Assembly: GCA_001655205.1 (NCBI GenBank)
Contig: LPNZ01005821.1
Coordinates: 1 to 25,190, forward strand
Origin: Lenisia limosa
Lineage: Eukaryota; Breviatea
Direction of reading: 5' to 3'
Length of the DNA stretch: 25,190 nucleotides
The notes under the pieces were generated by a model. The model made no database searches and was not told the DNA's origin. It saw only the letters and a list, made by a program, of their open reading frames with translations. A program made the position numbers and the translations under genes. Of this stretch, positions 11,201 through 21,375 are shown piece after piece (the stretch's first letter is position 1; each line of letters starts with the position of its first letter).

Positions 11201-11740
11201 ATTAAGGTGCCATACCTCTGTCGAAACGGCGTCGATTGCTTTCTTTTGACTGACGACTTTTGAAAAATCCGGTATATAAGCTGGGGTAATAATAACGTAA
11301 GGAAGAATGAAGTAAAGCAATAATAGACATGGAGCCCAACCAACAATTGTTTGAATCACTCCAAAAGCTCTTGTTCGTTTGGTGGAGGCGATTGAAAGTC
11401 ACCATCTGTTGGGTCAATAACGACAACATTGTCCCCACCACTCCACAGGAATTGATCTTGGTTTGTAATAATACACATCCACTTTAATCACCTCACCCCA
11501 ATCCTACATCTTTCAATGCATCTGATTTAAGCATCTTTGGCAAAAAAGGGCTTTTGAACATATACTGCACAGTAAGTAATCATTGCAAATTGAAACCTTC
11601 GCCCCTCGCCCAACTTCTGGATATTTGGAGCCGGTGAATTCAGCATTATTGAAGACAGTCTCTGGAGGTTGATGGGTCCTTTGATCATTGTCCACCAGGG
11701 CAGGCATGTCATCATCAGAAGATGAGCGCGAACACAACAT
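5230..11740 (-). CDS. GLTP-like domain plus OTU deubiquitinase in one spliced frame
   Basis: At least 28 exons, joined with consistent phases, run from a Met codon at 11740 to a TAG at 5230. About 1,180 residues are visible; four N gaps fall inside the span and a fifth lies just upstream of the Met. Exons 2-9 (11564-10522) give an all-helical domain matching GLTP: SPFLPKML, INSCGVVGTML, FCWLLKDIIKFLRILLE, TLHHEWRYGALNVALS and a last helix ISPLLSLTQQAV. Exons 9-14 are disordered and Lys/Glu-rich, including EDFPTLG. Exon 16 starts the OTU protease: PDGACLFRAFAEAV (Asp514, Cys517), then YLENM and WGGEVELMALTAIY, with the His motif NHYDA (8138-8042). Later exons carry DHEIARRMQ, Lys/Glu runs (6159-6775) and a His/Gln/Pro tail. 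OTU enzymes cleave ubiquitin; GLTP domains carry sphingolipids. Two separate genes remain possible, and the 5' end is blurred by a gap. Confidence 0.6.
8042..9108 (-). other. OTU-type cysteine protease domain exons
   Basis: Visible exons are 9108 down to the gap at 8862, 8654-8553, 8460-8435 and 8138-8042. PDGACLFRA holds the catalytic Cys with the usual preceding Asp. HRISYLENM and WGGEVELMALTAIY match the central OTU helices, YNVTANVLI matches the following strand, and NHYDA gives the catalytic His. The pattern is nearest to OTUD4-like enzymes. Two gaps (8769-8862 and 8160-8414) probably hide parts of the domain, including the strand just before the His. All visible catalytic residues are intact. 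Confidence 0.85.
8494..8561. repeat. 34-bp imperfect tandem duplication over a 5' splice site
   Basis: Units 8494-8527 and 8528-8561 both read ATCAGTATTTCACATCAT, then five differing bases, then ACTTGTATATA. On the minus strand the right-hand unit contains the end of an OTU exon and its GTATGC donor (exon end 8553). The left-hand unit is a decayed copy lying inside the intron, where the donor reads GTTTTA. Confidence 0.85.
10522..11564 (-). other. GLTP-like (sphingolipid transfer) domain region
   Basis: Exons: 11564-11508, 11456-11345, 11256-11216, 11136-11038, 10982-10895, 10839-10802, 10745-10687 (crossing an N gap) and 10634-10522. Every junction is phase-compatible, and even the 38-N gap size keeps phase. 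The order of features follows the GLTP/CPTP fold. A helix begins PFL; the GVVGTML helix corresponds to the LGS..F.P....D segment; the WLLKDIIKFL helix carries the stacking Trp (W130); HHEW (H176, W178) corresponds to the conserved HGW/HPW; ALNVAL matches the helix after it. The headgroup-binding Asp of the family appears to be Gln (SLLTQQM). The family call is by eye, not by profile search. Confidence 0.55.
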
Positions 11741-12953
11741 GTCTTGATCAACCCAGGCAAGCAGGAGAGGGGGGGGGGGGGNNNNNNNNNNNNNNNNNNN
11801 NNNNNNNNNNNNNNNNNNNNNNNNNNNNNNNNNNNNNNNNNNNNNNNNNNNNNNNNNNNNNNNNNNNNNNNNNNNNNNNNNNNGAAAGCTCAAAGGGTCA
11901 CAGCAACAATCCTTGAAATGGGATGTCACAATTGTACAGTTGTTTTTTGTTGTTTCTTCCTCCAGGTTGCTTGATATTATTCTGTGTATTGCGTATATTT
12001 ATTTTTTATACGCATCAGCTGATTATGGTGCTAAATTTAATAACCTTTTTGAATAATGCATCAATAATTTGGGGGTATATTCACCCTAGAAACAGAAACA
12101 GACTTTTTTTTTGACTTCGTTTTTCTTCCCAATCCTATTTAACCAATATTTACCCGCGCAGAAAATCGCATTTTCGCGGGATTTTCGCGGAAAAAACTGG
12201 GAAAAAACGGCATTTTCGAGGCGCGGAATTAACAATGAAGAGGAACTTTAGAGTCTAACACAGTGTGGCCCGCAGCTCAAAAATGGCAAAGTGGGAAGGT
12301 GTTGAAAAATGTGGAATGTGGTTTTTTCCATTTTTTCCACGATAAACAGGATTTTTCCTGCTCTTCTCTGTATTTCAAGTCGTAGAGCTGTTTGATAGTT
12401 TGATAGCTGTATTCTATCACCCAGAATAAATCAGCTGAATTTCAACATCGATTTACAGACATGAATTTTTTTTTCGCTGCGCGAGCTTTACGCGGAACAA
12501 AAGGCCGTTTTCGCGGAATCAACGGAATTTTGCAGACATTTTCTGGGAAAACCGCTGTACATAGGACATCAATGGAACTCGTCTACTCGTTGACTCTACT
12601 CCGTTTTCTTAAAAACAAAAAAACAGGGTTGAAACCGGTTCTATACAGGTCCTGCCTGTACTTACTTACTGACGATCTGACGATAATACAAACTATATGA
12701 TATTGATATGGGACTTCTAACACTATCTATTTCACACTAAACAGCGTAAAATGGTAGAAGCTGATCTGCTGTAAAAATACTTTTAGCTCCAGAGAAAAAT
12801 TGAATCAAGACCGACCCCCTTGGCAATGGGAACTCTGAAATCGTGATATGCATTAGCCTGTCATAACACAAAGGGCTTAAAAAAATCACGTCCGGAAACG
12901 AAAGCGGTATTCATTTGCTTTCACTTGCGGATGTGAATTTAAACAAACCCGCA
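11741..12953. other. Intergenic region with a gap and CGCGGAA-rich segments
   Basis: This is the upstream region of the GLTP-OTU gene and the 3' flank of the next minus-strand gene. The frame of the first exon stays open from 11740 into the gap at 11782-11883, so a longer N-terminus is possible. Two patches (about 12150-12230 and 12470-12555) carry repeated TTTTCGCGG, CGCGGAA and CGCGGAAC strings in otherwise AT-rich DNA. No exon is supported between 11930 and 12950. Confidence 0.4.
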
Positions 12954-15498
12954 CTATTTCTTCTTTTTCTCTGTTATAAGAAAGTCGACATAGCGCAGTT
13001 TGCGTGACGCAACGTCTGCGCGTGCCGGAGTAAACGCCTCCCACGGCCTGGGGGGGGGGGNNNNNNNNNNNNNNNNNNNNNNNNNNNNNNNNNNNNNNNN
13101 NNNNNNNNNNNNNNNNNNNNNNNNNNNNNNNNNNNNNNNNNNNNNNNNNNNNNNNNNNNNNNNNNNNNNNNNNNNNNNNNNNNNNNNNNNNNNNNNNNNN
13201 NNNNNNTTTGAGCCTCGGTGACGCCTTGATGGTTTTTGACGGAGCTGCTGCTTTGGACCTATGTGGTTACGCTTACAAAGGGTGCACGTACACTTTTCGA
13301 GCTTTGACAACTAGAGAAGGCTGCAGACAAATGTCAGCGTCGAGCTAAACACGTCAACGACGCTAGAGTGACACTCAGAGGAAAACACGTGATAAGGCTG
13401 ACCTGTTTGAGAAGGGCGGCCAGAGAGCTATTGGCTTCACTCCGAGCCAAAGTCACATCTAGGTTCTGACTGGATTTCCTGTAGAGTCATAAAGTCTCTT
13501 GAAGGAGGTCATTGAGGACTAGCTCAGATGTCCCTTGGTTCTAGAACAAAGAACGGGACTCACATTAGTGGGGGCTTTAGTTCATGCAAAGAGAACATTT
13601 CAGCCATACTCATGGATAGAACCTCAACTAAATACGTAAAATGCTGTTTACTTGTCTTCATTTTTTTTATATGATAATCTTTCACAATTGCAATTGTGTT
13701 GCCCACTTCCTGCCCACTGGTCCTCAAGAAATCACTCACCGGTTTTGTGGCTCGAGGCAGCAACAGTAGCATTGGCCATAAATGGCGCAGAGAGACGCAA
13801 AGTGGCACAAACTACTCTGAGCACTGCCGACACGCGAGACGTAGATCTGTGATCGGAAATAAGATGGTCAATTTCCAACCCCTTCTGTAACAGTTTGTAA
13901 GATTTGGCTTCAGTCATAAAATATAACAATTCAATAAGCCAACCAATGATACAAACTTTCAATTACGTTCCCTACTTGCTTATATTCCAAGCTTCTTCAG
14001 GTGAACTGAATGCCAACGAGTCAAAAACTGAAAAGCATCAGGGTTGTAAATTACACACGTCAAAGGCATCCTCCCAAGACCTGTTGCGGCGCGATTTACG
14101 GACTTCTCAACCTTATTTATGGCTTTGGAGACTTTGGCCCATCTCTTATGGTCTAAGTTCTGCTGGGTGAAGATAGGTATGGGGTAGCAGGACATGCAAA
14201 TAAGAGCTGTTGAATCCATAAATATTTAGAAATCACAAATAAGAAAGTTGTTACAAATTGAAGCAGGCAACAATTGACGTTTATTTCAGAAGATATTTTG
14301 ATATGAACTGAGAATACCAACCTGTACAAGGCTTCTCGACGAACGGTCCTCCATCAACAGCCTTGTGGTCGCGCTCCGTGCCAGTTTTCCAGGTAGTGAT
14401 GAGGCCTGGACCGTTGGAACCATTCAGAGACCTCTGTTATACTGTCATATGAATGACCCCCCCCCCTTCCCACAGAAGTAACCTCCGTACTCTTTAAGCG
14501 CATCAGAGTCCCATCTGCGCTGCTCGGCGATTTCTGGCCCTAAATAAATCACTGCATACCCGTAGTGGAAGTCCATAATTTACCAGGAAGCTTACACCTG
14601 CTTTAGTTGCATTAGAAGCGTGGCGCACATCCCGTTCGTCACGGTGTTGAGCAGCCAGGAATTCCGCTACCGCATTATTACAACTGACAGCGGCCGCGGA
14701 GAGACCATCGGAAGCGGCCTGGCTCGAAGAGATCAGATTCGGATCCAAAGATCCGACAATTGTCTGATTGAGATCAAAGGTTACATGTGGAATATTAGAA
14801 TTCATCTATTGTTACAACGTTATATCATGCATATCATATCATATTACATGCGTGCTTATATATTGTACATACACCTTATGATATTATAACATTTGAGCAG
14901 AGTTGCTACCAACTAACGTGGAGTTGGCTCAATACCGGTGAAAGCCCATTAATCCTCGAAGCTGCGTCATTAAGAGCGTTTGAGACCACAGAGGAGTATG
15001 GTCCAGCCTATAACGTAAGTTATTACGATGGATAATCAACAGAGTCACTGACCTGAGCATCGGCAGTTTGGTGGATGGATGCTGCCGAATGTTGCAGCTG
15101 TTTAGTATCAAAAGCACCTGAAGAAAGGGACTGAGTAACCCTGTGTTCGTTAAACTCGCGTCTTTCTGCTAATAGTATGCGACTAAGCAAACCCACTTGT
15201 TACAAACAGTTGCTGCAGCCAGTCCTAAAATAACGATGGGACTTTCAACGGGTGGAGCAGACGTTACCATAGACGACTGGAGTGTGAACAAAACGGTTTT
15301 CAACCCATTGCTATGCATACCACACCCCATGGGGTAAGTCGTGAGGATGCCTCGGATGCGGGCTTCGACCTGGGTAGGGGTCAAATTGCGGGAGCTTGAT
15401 AAGGAATTGGTAATTGGAAATATGTTGTTTCTAAATTTCTTCTATTGTCACAGTAATCTCTCTGTAAACAATTCCCACTCTTTGCCTCTTGGGGTCAT
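12954..15498 (-). CDS. Unrecognised Ala/Ser-rich helical protein with basic tail
   Basis: Thirteen exons are traceable: 15498-15452, 15394-15208, 15130-15053, 15007-14918, 14763-14598, 14533-14483, 14433-14322, 14206-14055, 13884-13740, 13627-13564, 13478-13403, 13320-13292 and 13258 into the gap at 13206. A Lys-rich exon ending at a TAG (12954) follows. About 416 residues are visible, starting MTPRGKEWELFTERLL. The middle is Ala/Ser/Asn-rich and predicted helical (LQHSAASIHQTADAQ, SNALNDAASRINGL, SSSQAASDGLSAAAVS, EIAEQRRWDSDALKEYG, KRWAKVSKAINKVEKSV, NLDVTLARSEANSSLAALLK). The end is basic (KARKVSKAAAPSKTIKASPR). I recognise no family. All junctions agree in phase except 14483 to 14433, where the downstream frame is off by one, so an exon boundary there is wrong or a base is missing. 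The gene lies 178 bp behind the next gene on the same strand. Confidence 0.55.
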
Positions 15499-15675
15499 AC
15501 GTGTCAGCTCTTCAGTGTTCCATTGAGAAAACCCCTAAAGATGAGTCAGAAAAGTAATTTTCAATAGAAAGCAAAATAGGAATTGCAAGCGTTCAGGTAA
15601 AATATAAAAACTCCAAGTGTACTTCAATACGCAAGTTATTCAAAGGACTATTAGAATATGATTTCTATTTGCTCT

Positions 15676-18345
15676 TCAGACTCTTCGATAGACGGAGCGT
15701 TGTCCATTCAACTTTTGGTACTTCTTCTCGTGTCCTAAAATGTCAACATGACTACTGAATCCTGCGAAAACTTCAGAATAACTGATGTATCTATCAAACC
15801 TTGCAAGGATGTATCCGCGTTCCAAGGTGGTGGTGTCTGTAATAGGAATTAATCTGACTTGTCTCAAAAGGTTATTCAGAAAACACTACAACAATAACCT
15901 ACTCGTTTTGGTTTTGGTGACTCGTGGAGAGGCTAAAAAGTAATTAAGGGAGGTGCAGTAAGTAATGCAGAAGAGAGTAAAGAATCTAATTATAAGCTGA
16001 CCGAGTATTAGGTGAATTCTACTTCAAAAAGGAGCCAACATCACCATCAGAATGACAGGTGTCAAAATTTCAAGAAGATTCGCATTATATTAGGACTCCG
16101 TGTGATTAATTGTTTGAAGAAATTGGCAAAATTTGAAATTAAAGCGTGTGACAGAGTTTACATTACAATATGTCTCACTTCAATTAATTGCACGAAGTCC
16201 TGAATTATATGATTATTATAATATCAATTCATCATATGACATGAGATGTAGTACTATATCATATGATTAGGTCATAAGTATGATAGATATTATTTCATAC
16301 TATTATAATACCATATTATATGGTATTTTATCTATTATCAGAAGGTGAAGGCCATCAAACCGGTAATCGAAGAGTTCTTTTTTGAGGCGACTGCGGAGAC
16401 TGAGGCTGAATAGATAAATAATGTCAAAACCTTCACCTGAAAGTCCTCCATTTTTACAGTCCTCCTCCATTTACCTTTTGTTGACTTTGTGACAAGGAAT
16501 GTAGGAACTTGTCAAACCCAGTCTTAGGAGTGGATGGGACAGGAGCAGCCTGCAACTGTTAATATGATATCATATCATCTACATATTGTATCATAATATT
16601 ATGATGCAATTGAAAGGAAAGAAGAGCCCAGCATACCGGTTTAAAGAGGTCAGGATACTGCGGGGTCACATTCTTTCTCGACCGTGTGGGCTGGGGTGAC
16701 TGTGTTGCATTACTACCCCAAAAACGACTTTTATTGTATCGCTATATCAAAGAAGTTCCAATTCAGAAATGCGATGACAATTTTTTACCTTGTAAATGGC
16801 AGATGCGTGTCCTCTTCTTGGGGTCTAAAATGTAAGAGTCCATGTAACAGACCTAAAGGTTGACTCGCCCTACATACTAAAGGTGAGAAATTGGGGTCAT
16901 TAGACAAAGGCTTGGTAGAGCCCCTTTTAGCCCGGGGCGTGGACCTTGAAGTTGATAAGTTAGCGTGTTGGCGTGGCGTGGATGGTGGGACCGGCTTTGG
17001 CTGTTTCAGGGTTAATTGAAAGATAAGGCATATCATATTTCATACACTTTGTGAACAGGGATGAGGTAGCATTTTTGGTTTGACGGTTCGTTTTGCTCTG
17101 AGGAAGTAATTCTACCTACTGCACAACAAATATTGCTGCCTCAATGCAAAGTTTGAAGTAGACTCTCAAAAATCTCAAAGCACATGTTAACACAAATTTT
17201 CTCAAATAACACGAGTCAGCCAACCTTGAAGGGGACAATTTTGAAGACTTGGTGATTACATCCAGGTTCAAAAGGGGAATTGGGGGGGACGGTGTGGACT
17301 TCGGAGGAGGGATTGGAGTAGTTGGCGGGTTGTCTTGGTATAGCGAGGGTTCTGCGGAACAAGCGTTTTGGGGGGAGGAAGAACGGGATGGCAACTCCAC
17401 AGGTTCAGAAACCTGACTATTATCATGATCGGAATGGTGGGGGAAGATTTGATTGTGAGATAATGGCGGACTTTCTCTGTTCAGTAGTGTAGAGCTGCGT
17501 TCACGCTCACTTGATGCTGGATGACCAGACTTTGACAGTGACAGATCTTGGCCTCTTATCTCCGGATCTGAATGTACTTCATCTGACTTATCTTCCGAGT
17601 TATCCTGCTCAGAACTACCACGGTGGATATCGAGGGGTGATTCAAGGCTCTCATGCACTGATTCATCTCTCTCAGAGTGTAAATATGGGGTAGTGTATGA
17701 GTCCATGGTAAGGTCCTCTGTGGCTATAGTAGCCGGGGTTACCGGGGTTATGTCAAATGGAGAGGTCGGAAGCGTTTCCTGAGACTCGGGCAATGCAGTG
17801 TCAAACGGTCCCGGTCGAACGAGAGGAGACACGGTTTCTTCAGGTTGATCCATTGATCTATGACTGCAAGGGGTTAGCTCAACTGGAGTTGGCTGGAAGT
17901 TGGAACCCGGGGAATACCCTAAATCAGAATCGAGATTCTCGGATAGGGTTGACTGGGGGCTATTGTCATTTTGGAAATCTTCTTTCTTGTTTGCCTCCAC
18001 AAAAGACTCCTGTAATGGTTTATCTTGAACATCTTCGCCAGCTTCTTTATCTTCAGCAGGCTGCTGATCTAACGATCCAGTTGACGACTTTGTCGACGAT
18101 GATATCTGGGTACCAGCGCCCAGACCCGGGCTATCAAGTGAACACGACGACATGGAGTCTGTGACGGGAGGCGAGAATGGGATCGGCCTGCTTAGGTCGG
18201 GGGAGACGTTTGACGGCATCATTGCTAAGGACGCCAGAGTCGCAACTATGTCATTTTCCTCATCCCCTACCTCCACATCTGGTGTTTGTGATGAGGGATT
18301 ACCATCGTTGGGGTCATCGTCATGCTCAGACACCATTTCTGTCAA
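15676..18345 (-). CDS. 560-aa disordered Ser/Pro-rich protein with many SP/TP sites
   Basis: Ten exons join in phase: 18345-17225, 17097-17046, 17000-16878, 16824-16789, 16699-16637, 16555-16475, 16405-16361, 15932-15903, 15836-15800 and 15770-15676 (TGA). The first exon codes for 373 residues rich in Ser, Pro, Asp and Glu, starting MTEMVSEHDDDPNDG, with well over fifteen SP or TP dipeptides. The later exons are basic (AKRTVKPK, RSTPRAKRGSTKPL, SPQPTRSRKNVTPQ). The C-terminus is less disordered (FAGFSSHVDILGHEKKYQK). This looks like a proline-directed kinase target, possibly nuclear; both points are inference. If the GTTTGA donor at 16360 is not used, the protein ends at a TGA at 16355 with 508 residues. 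MVSEHDDD three codons in is an alternative start. Confidence 0.65.
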
Positions 18346-19168
18346 TTATAAGCGAGAATTAATATAGAGTTATGCATCAAATGGACGAAGGGGAACAACA
18401 TCAAAAAAGGATCTTACAAAAATTAACAACTCTCTTCTTTTCATTTACCTTCATATCATCTTTATGAGTGTCATCAATAAACGGGAATATATAAAAACAA
18501 AAAAAAAAACAAAAAAAATAAGAGACTTCATGTCAATCGACTTTCTCAGTCATTTTAATCCCTTTATATTTCACAAGTTAACAAGAAATATTACATTTAC
18601 AAACATTTAACACATTCTAATAGATTTTAGATACAAGATGAGAGAGAAAACATAATTTATACAGTAAATGTCAAATATGTACTCAGACATAACATATAGC
18701 ATAAGTGTATTTATCACGTTAAGTAACTACCCACTGAATGCTAACGGCTGAAGGGCCTTGTGTGACGAGGCTTCAAATTGCTTTTACTACATTACCAACT
18801 CAACTAAAATACATTGCAACTGGTCGATTGCAGCTTGATTGTGTGTGACGCCCGATCAGCGATAGGGATACGTGCGGGAGGAAGCTTTTTCTGGACGCTC
18901 TTCTCTCACTCGCTTCCGCGCATTATACTACTACTTCCTTATGTGCAGCAGAGGAGGGTGAGTTATGGAGAGAGGGGAAGGGCAAGAGCAAATGCCCCAC
19001 ACGCCCATGAATATTTTTTTTTATAAATGACTGAATTTTCATGCTTTCATGCTTCAACCAACATCCCCAGATTATTGATGCATTAAAGTTCAAAGTTTAA
19101 AGTTCAACCAGGCTTCAACATCAATGCTATTCGGACTCATATAATATCATTAAAAATTAATTAATTAA
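18346..19168. promoter_or_regulatory. Divergent intergenic region between two genes
   Basis: The SP-rich gene (minus) and the small Pro/Ser/Gly-rich gene (plus) start 823 bp apart, facing away from each other. The DNA is AT-rich, with poly-A/T runs near 18500 and 19013. A TTCATGCTTTCATGCTTCAACC segment and imperfect AAAGTTCAAAGTTTAAAGTTCAACC repeats lie near 19040-19110. A GC-richer patch spans about 18840-19005. Control elements cannot be placed exactly. Confidence 0.35.
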
Positions 19169-20781
19169 ATGAATTTCAGCGAGTATGTTGTTCCACAGCG
19201 GTTTGTTCCGCAGAAAACGCACGTCCCTCCACCAAAGCCCTCTCCAGCCAAACCGTCGAGACAAACCGTAGATAAGGCCGCAGCTTATCAGAAATATGTG
19301 AGTTAACTATTATTTACTTGTTTGGGATGCGTTCAATGGACCCCCCCCCCACCCCTCTCGCCCCTCTCTTTTCTTAGTCATTGAGACTCTCAATGATAAT
19401 TTGCTCTTTAACACATGATGGTGGACAGCTTTGGTCTGATATTCCCATCAACTTGTAAAAATGAAGGGATTTAAATGACTGAGTCGATTGACGTCTCTTT
19501 TATTTTTTTATTTTTTTTTGATACGCTTCCCGTTTATTGACTCTCTGCTAACAATTTGCTCTTTAACACATGATGGTGGACAACTTCAGCTTGATGTTCC
19601 CATTTATATATATCATCCTTTAGGACTACTTGAAACCTCCGTCATCCATACCTCTGGAGCCGCACCAGCCCTCAAAACGCGTCATTGTTACGAAACAGCC
19701 TGCTGTGCGTCGGGTGGATTGTTTTATGTTTTCTTAAGGCAATAAAGCCCCTTTTTATTGATTACCAACTTCTTTTATTGTTCAGAATGTGAGTTGATGA
19801 TTCACGTCAAAGAAGCACTCTTTGATGTTGATCCAATGTGTATTATGTTTGGCCTCAACCTTCCATTATAATCTTCAGTCTTATTTTCAGCATTATTTCT
19901 TTCATTTTTATCTTCAATTATCCTTTTTTTGACCAGTTTCTTCTGATTTGTTGAGAAAGATAAACAATAAACACATATCACTACCTACCTATCAACTTTT
20001 TTTTATTATTATGAGAGAATGCTGCTGTTAACGGGTCAGGGAGGCGTTCAAGCCCTTCTCGATAGAGCGGCGCGTGATCAGCCCAAGTTGAGTCAAGGCA
20101 AACTGAGGGAGTTCTCAGCTGACGACATGTATAAGGATTGGAACTTCTTAACCCACCCCGGAGGAAACAATCCCAAGGTAGGAAAGTCTTAAGTCGGTAC
20201 ATGGCTATCATGATGGTTTAATCCTCAATATATAGTACGCAGGGTGGGGAGGGCATTCATAAATAACAGTCCATTACGTTGTGATCTGTACTATAAAACT
20301 GTGTACTGGATGAATGAACAACACTGTAGACATAATCCTAGTTTGGTCTTATAGTTTACGCCAAATTAGGCTCAAGTTGGCGCAAAGGTGCAGAGATCAA
20401 CACGCAAACTCACACCTATGTCCAACCAAGGCAACTTCGGGACGGGGTTGTCGGGTCTTGGAGGAGTGGGTAGTGAAGCATCTTCACCAAGTGGCAACTC
20501 AGCTCGAATGCAGACGATTGGGCAGAGGAATCAAAGTTGTGAGTGGCTTGTCACAACCTTTAATATTTCATATTGCTACATTTTCATTTTAGTGGGAGAG
20601 TATTGTTTTAACGCAATACGAAAACGGGTCGTTTTAGTGAAAATCTATAACGAACAATACTATTATTGTCTATCTACTTCGTCATAGTTTGATATTCTTA
20701 TTATTAGCGGTGTTTTCATCCGACCCTGAGCCAGCCTTCCGACCCTCAAAGCGAACCACCATTCCAGCCTTTACTTATTAG
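19169..20781 (+). CDS. Small Pro/Ser/Gly-rich protein of unknown function
   Basis: Five exons (19169-19297, 19624-19713, 20016-20177, 20370-20538, 20708-20781) join with consistent phases to give 207 residues ending at a TAG. The N-terminal 70 residues are basic and Pro-rich (MNFSEYVVPQRF, VPPPKPSPAKPSRQ, KRVIVTKQPAVRR). The middle is the most structured part (LLLTGQGGVQALLDRAARDQ, then MYKDWNFLTHPGGNN). The rest is Gly/Ser-rich and disordered (GTGLSGLGGVGSEASSPSG), ending PEPAFRPSKRTTIPAFTY. I do not recognise a family. Donors are good (GTGAGT, GTAGGA, GTGAGT). A competing 3' end exists: an exon at about 20958-21010 reads LLRETSEEQDYYLKRALFRW and stops at a TAA overlapping an AATAAA. I could not join it in phase. 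Confidence 0.55.
19398..19582. repeat. Pair of 30-bp direct repeats inside intron 1
   Basis: The string AATTTGCTCTTTAACACATG followed by ATGGTGGACA occurs at 19398-19427 and again at 19553-19582, 155 bp apart. Weaker similarity extends on both sides (GACTCTC before, TCTGATATTCCCAT against CTTGATGTTCCCAT after). This is a partly decayed tandem duplication that ends just before the exon 2 acceptor. Confidence 0.85.
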
Positions 20782-21005
20782 AATCATTCATGGTTTTGTA
20801 CACTAGTTTTGATATGTACTTTATTTACAGCCATCGAATTGTTAAATGATTGCAGTTTGGACTTTAAATTTCAGAATTGATCCCCGGGCTCTCTAATCAT
20901 TCGCTTTACCAGAGTGCAACAGTAAGTTAGTCACAGCTCTCCTGAGGGAAACTTCGGAGGAACAAGACTACTACCTTAAGCGCGCGCTCTTTAGATGGAA
21001 CAACA

Positions 21006-21011
21006 AATAAA
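21006..21011 (+). promoter_or_regulatory. Possible polyadenylation signal AATAAA
   Basis: AATAAA overlaps an in-frame TAA (21008-21010) at the end of a short open exon-like stretch on the plus strand. It lies 225 bp beyond the TAG chosen for the upstream gene and may mark the true transcript end. Confidence 0.3.
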
Positions 21012-21375
21012 CACTACATATATCATATACTAATACGTAAAACTGCAGTTTGTCTTGAGCTACAGTGTCATCGTGGCTCCAAAGGAAGCTACGGGGGAGG
21101 CTGAAGCATCAAAATCTTTTTCATGTAACTTTGAAATTTTGAGCTCTGAATGAGTCAACCAATACCCATTCCATAAAAATATTACTTCAACATGAGGCTT
21201 CAGAAGAATCTACAGTGCCAACTTGGAAAGAGAACTGAACTTTGAGGTCTATACTTGCTCCACCTTAATTGGCCAACGACTGACTAAAGTGTCAATTATA
21301 ATACCAAATCAAATAAGGAATACCACGGGTACAAGCATATCATATCAATAAGTGACCCTCCCCGCTCCCCTCCAA

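Larger units (their letters stand above)
2795..13206. other. Assembly gaps, mostly at G/C homopolymers
   Basis: N runs lie at 2808-2867, 5416-5540, 6969-7049, 8160-8414, 8769-8862, 10707-10744, 11782-11883 and 13061-13206. Five abut a G or C run directly: G at 2795-2807, C at 5402-5415, C before 8769, G before 11782 and G before 13061. One follows a poly-A run and resumes with GGGGG. Another C run (10674-10683) sits 23 bp from the 10707 gap. Most gaps fall in introns; those at 8160, 8769 and 10707 may hide coding sequence. Confidence 0.95.

Noticed and set aside
11202-11441. A heat-shock-factor-type DNA-binding domain in the 11 kb region
   Set aside because: One frame (FLWSGGDNVVVIDPTDGDF) looks like an HSF core, but it does not join in phase with its neighbours and lacks the FVRQLN signature. 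The alternative frame joins all neighbours and fits GLTP.
16330-16445. Inverted GGTGAAGG / CCTTCACC pair around the 16405-16361 exon
   Set aside because: Only about eight bases match, part of it is coding, and no terminator- or transposon-like structure follows.
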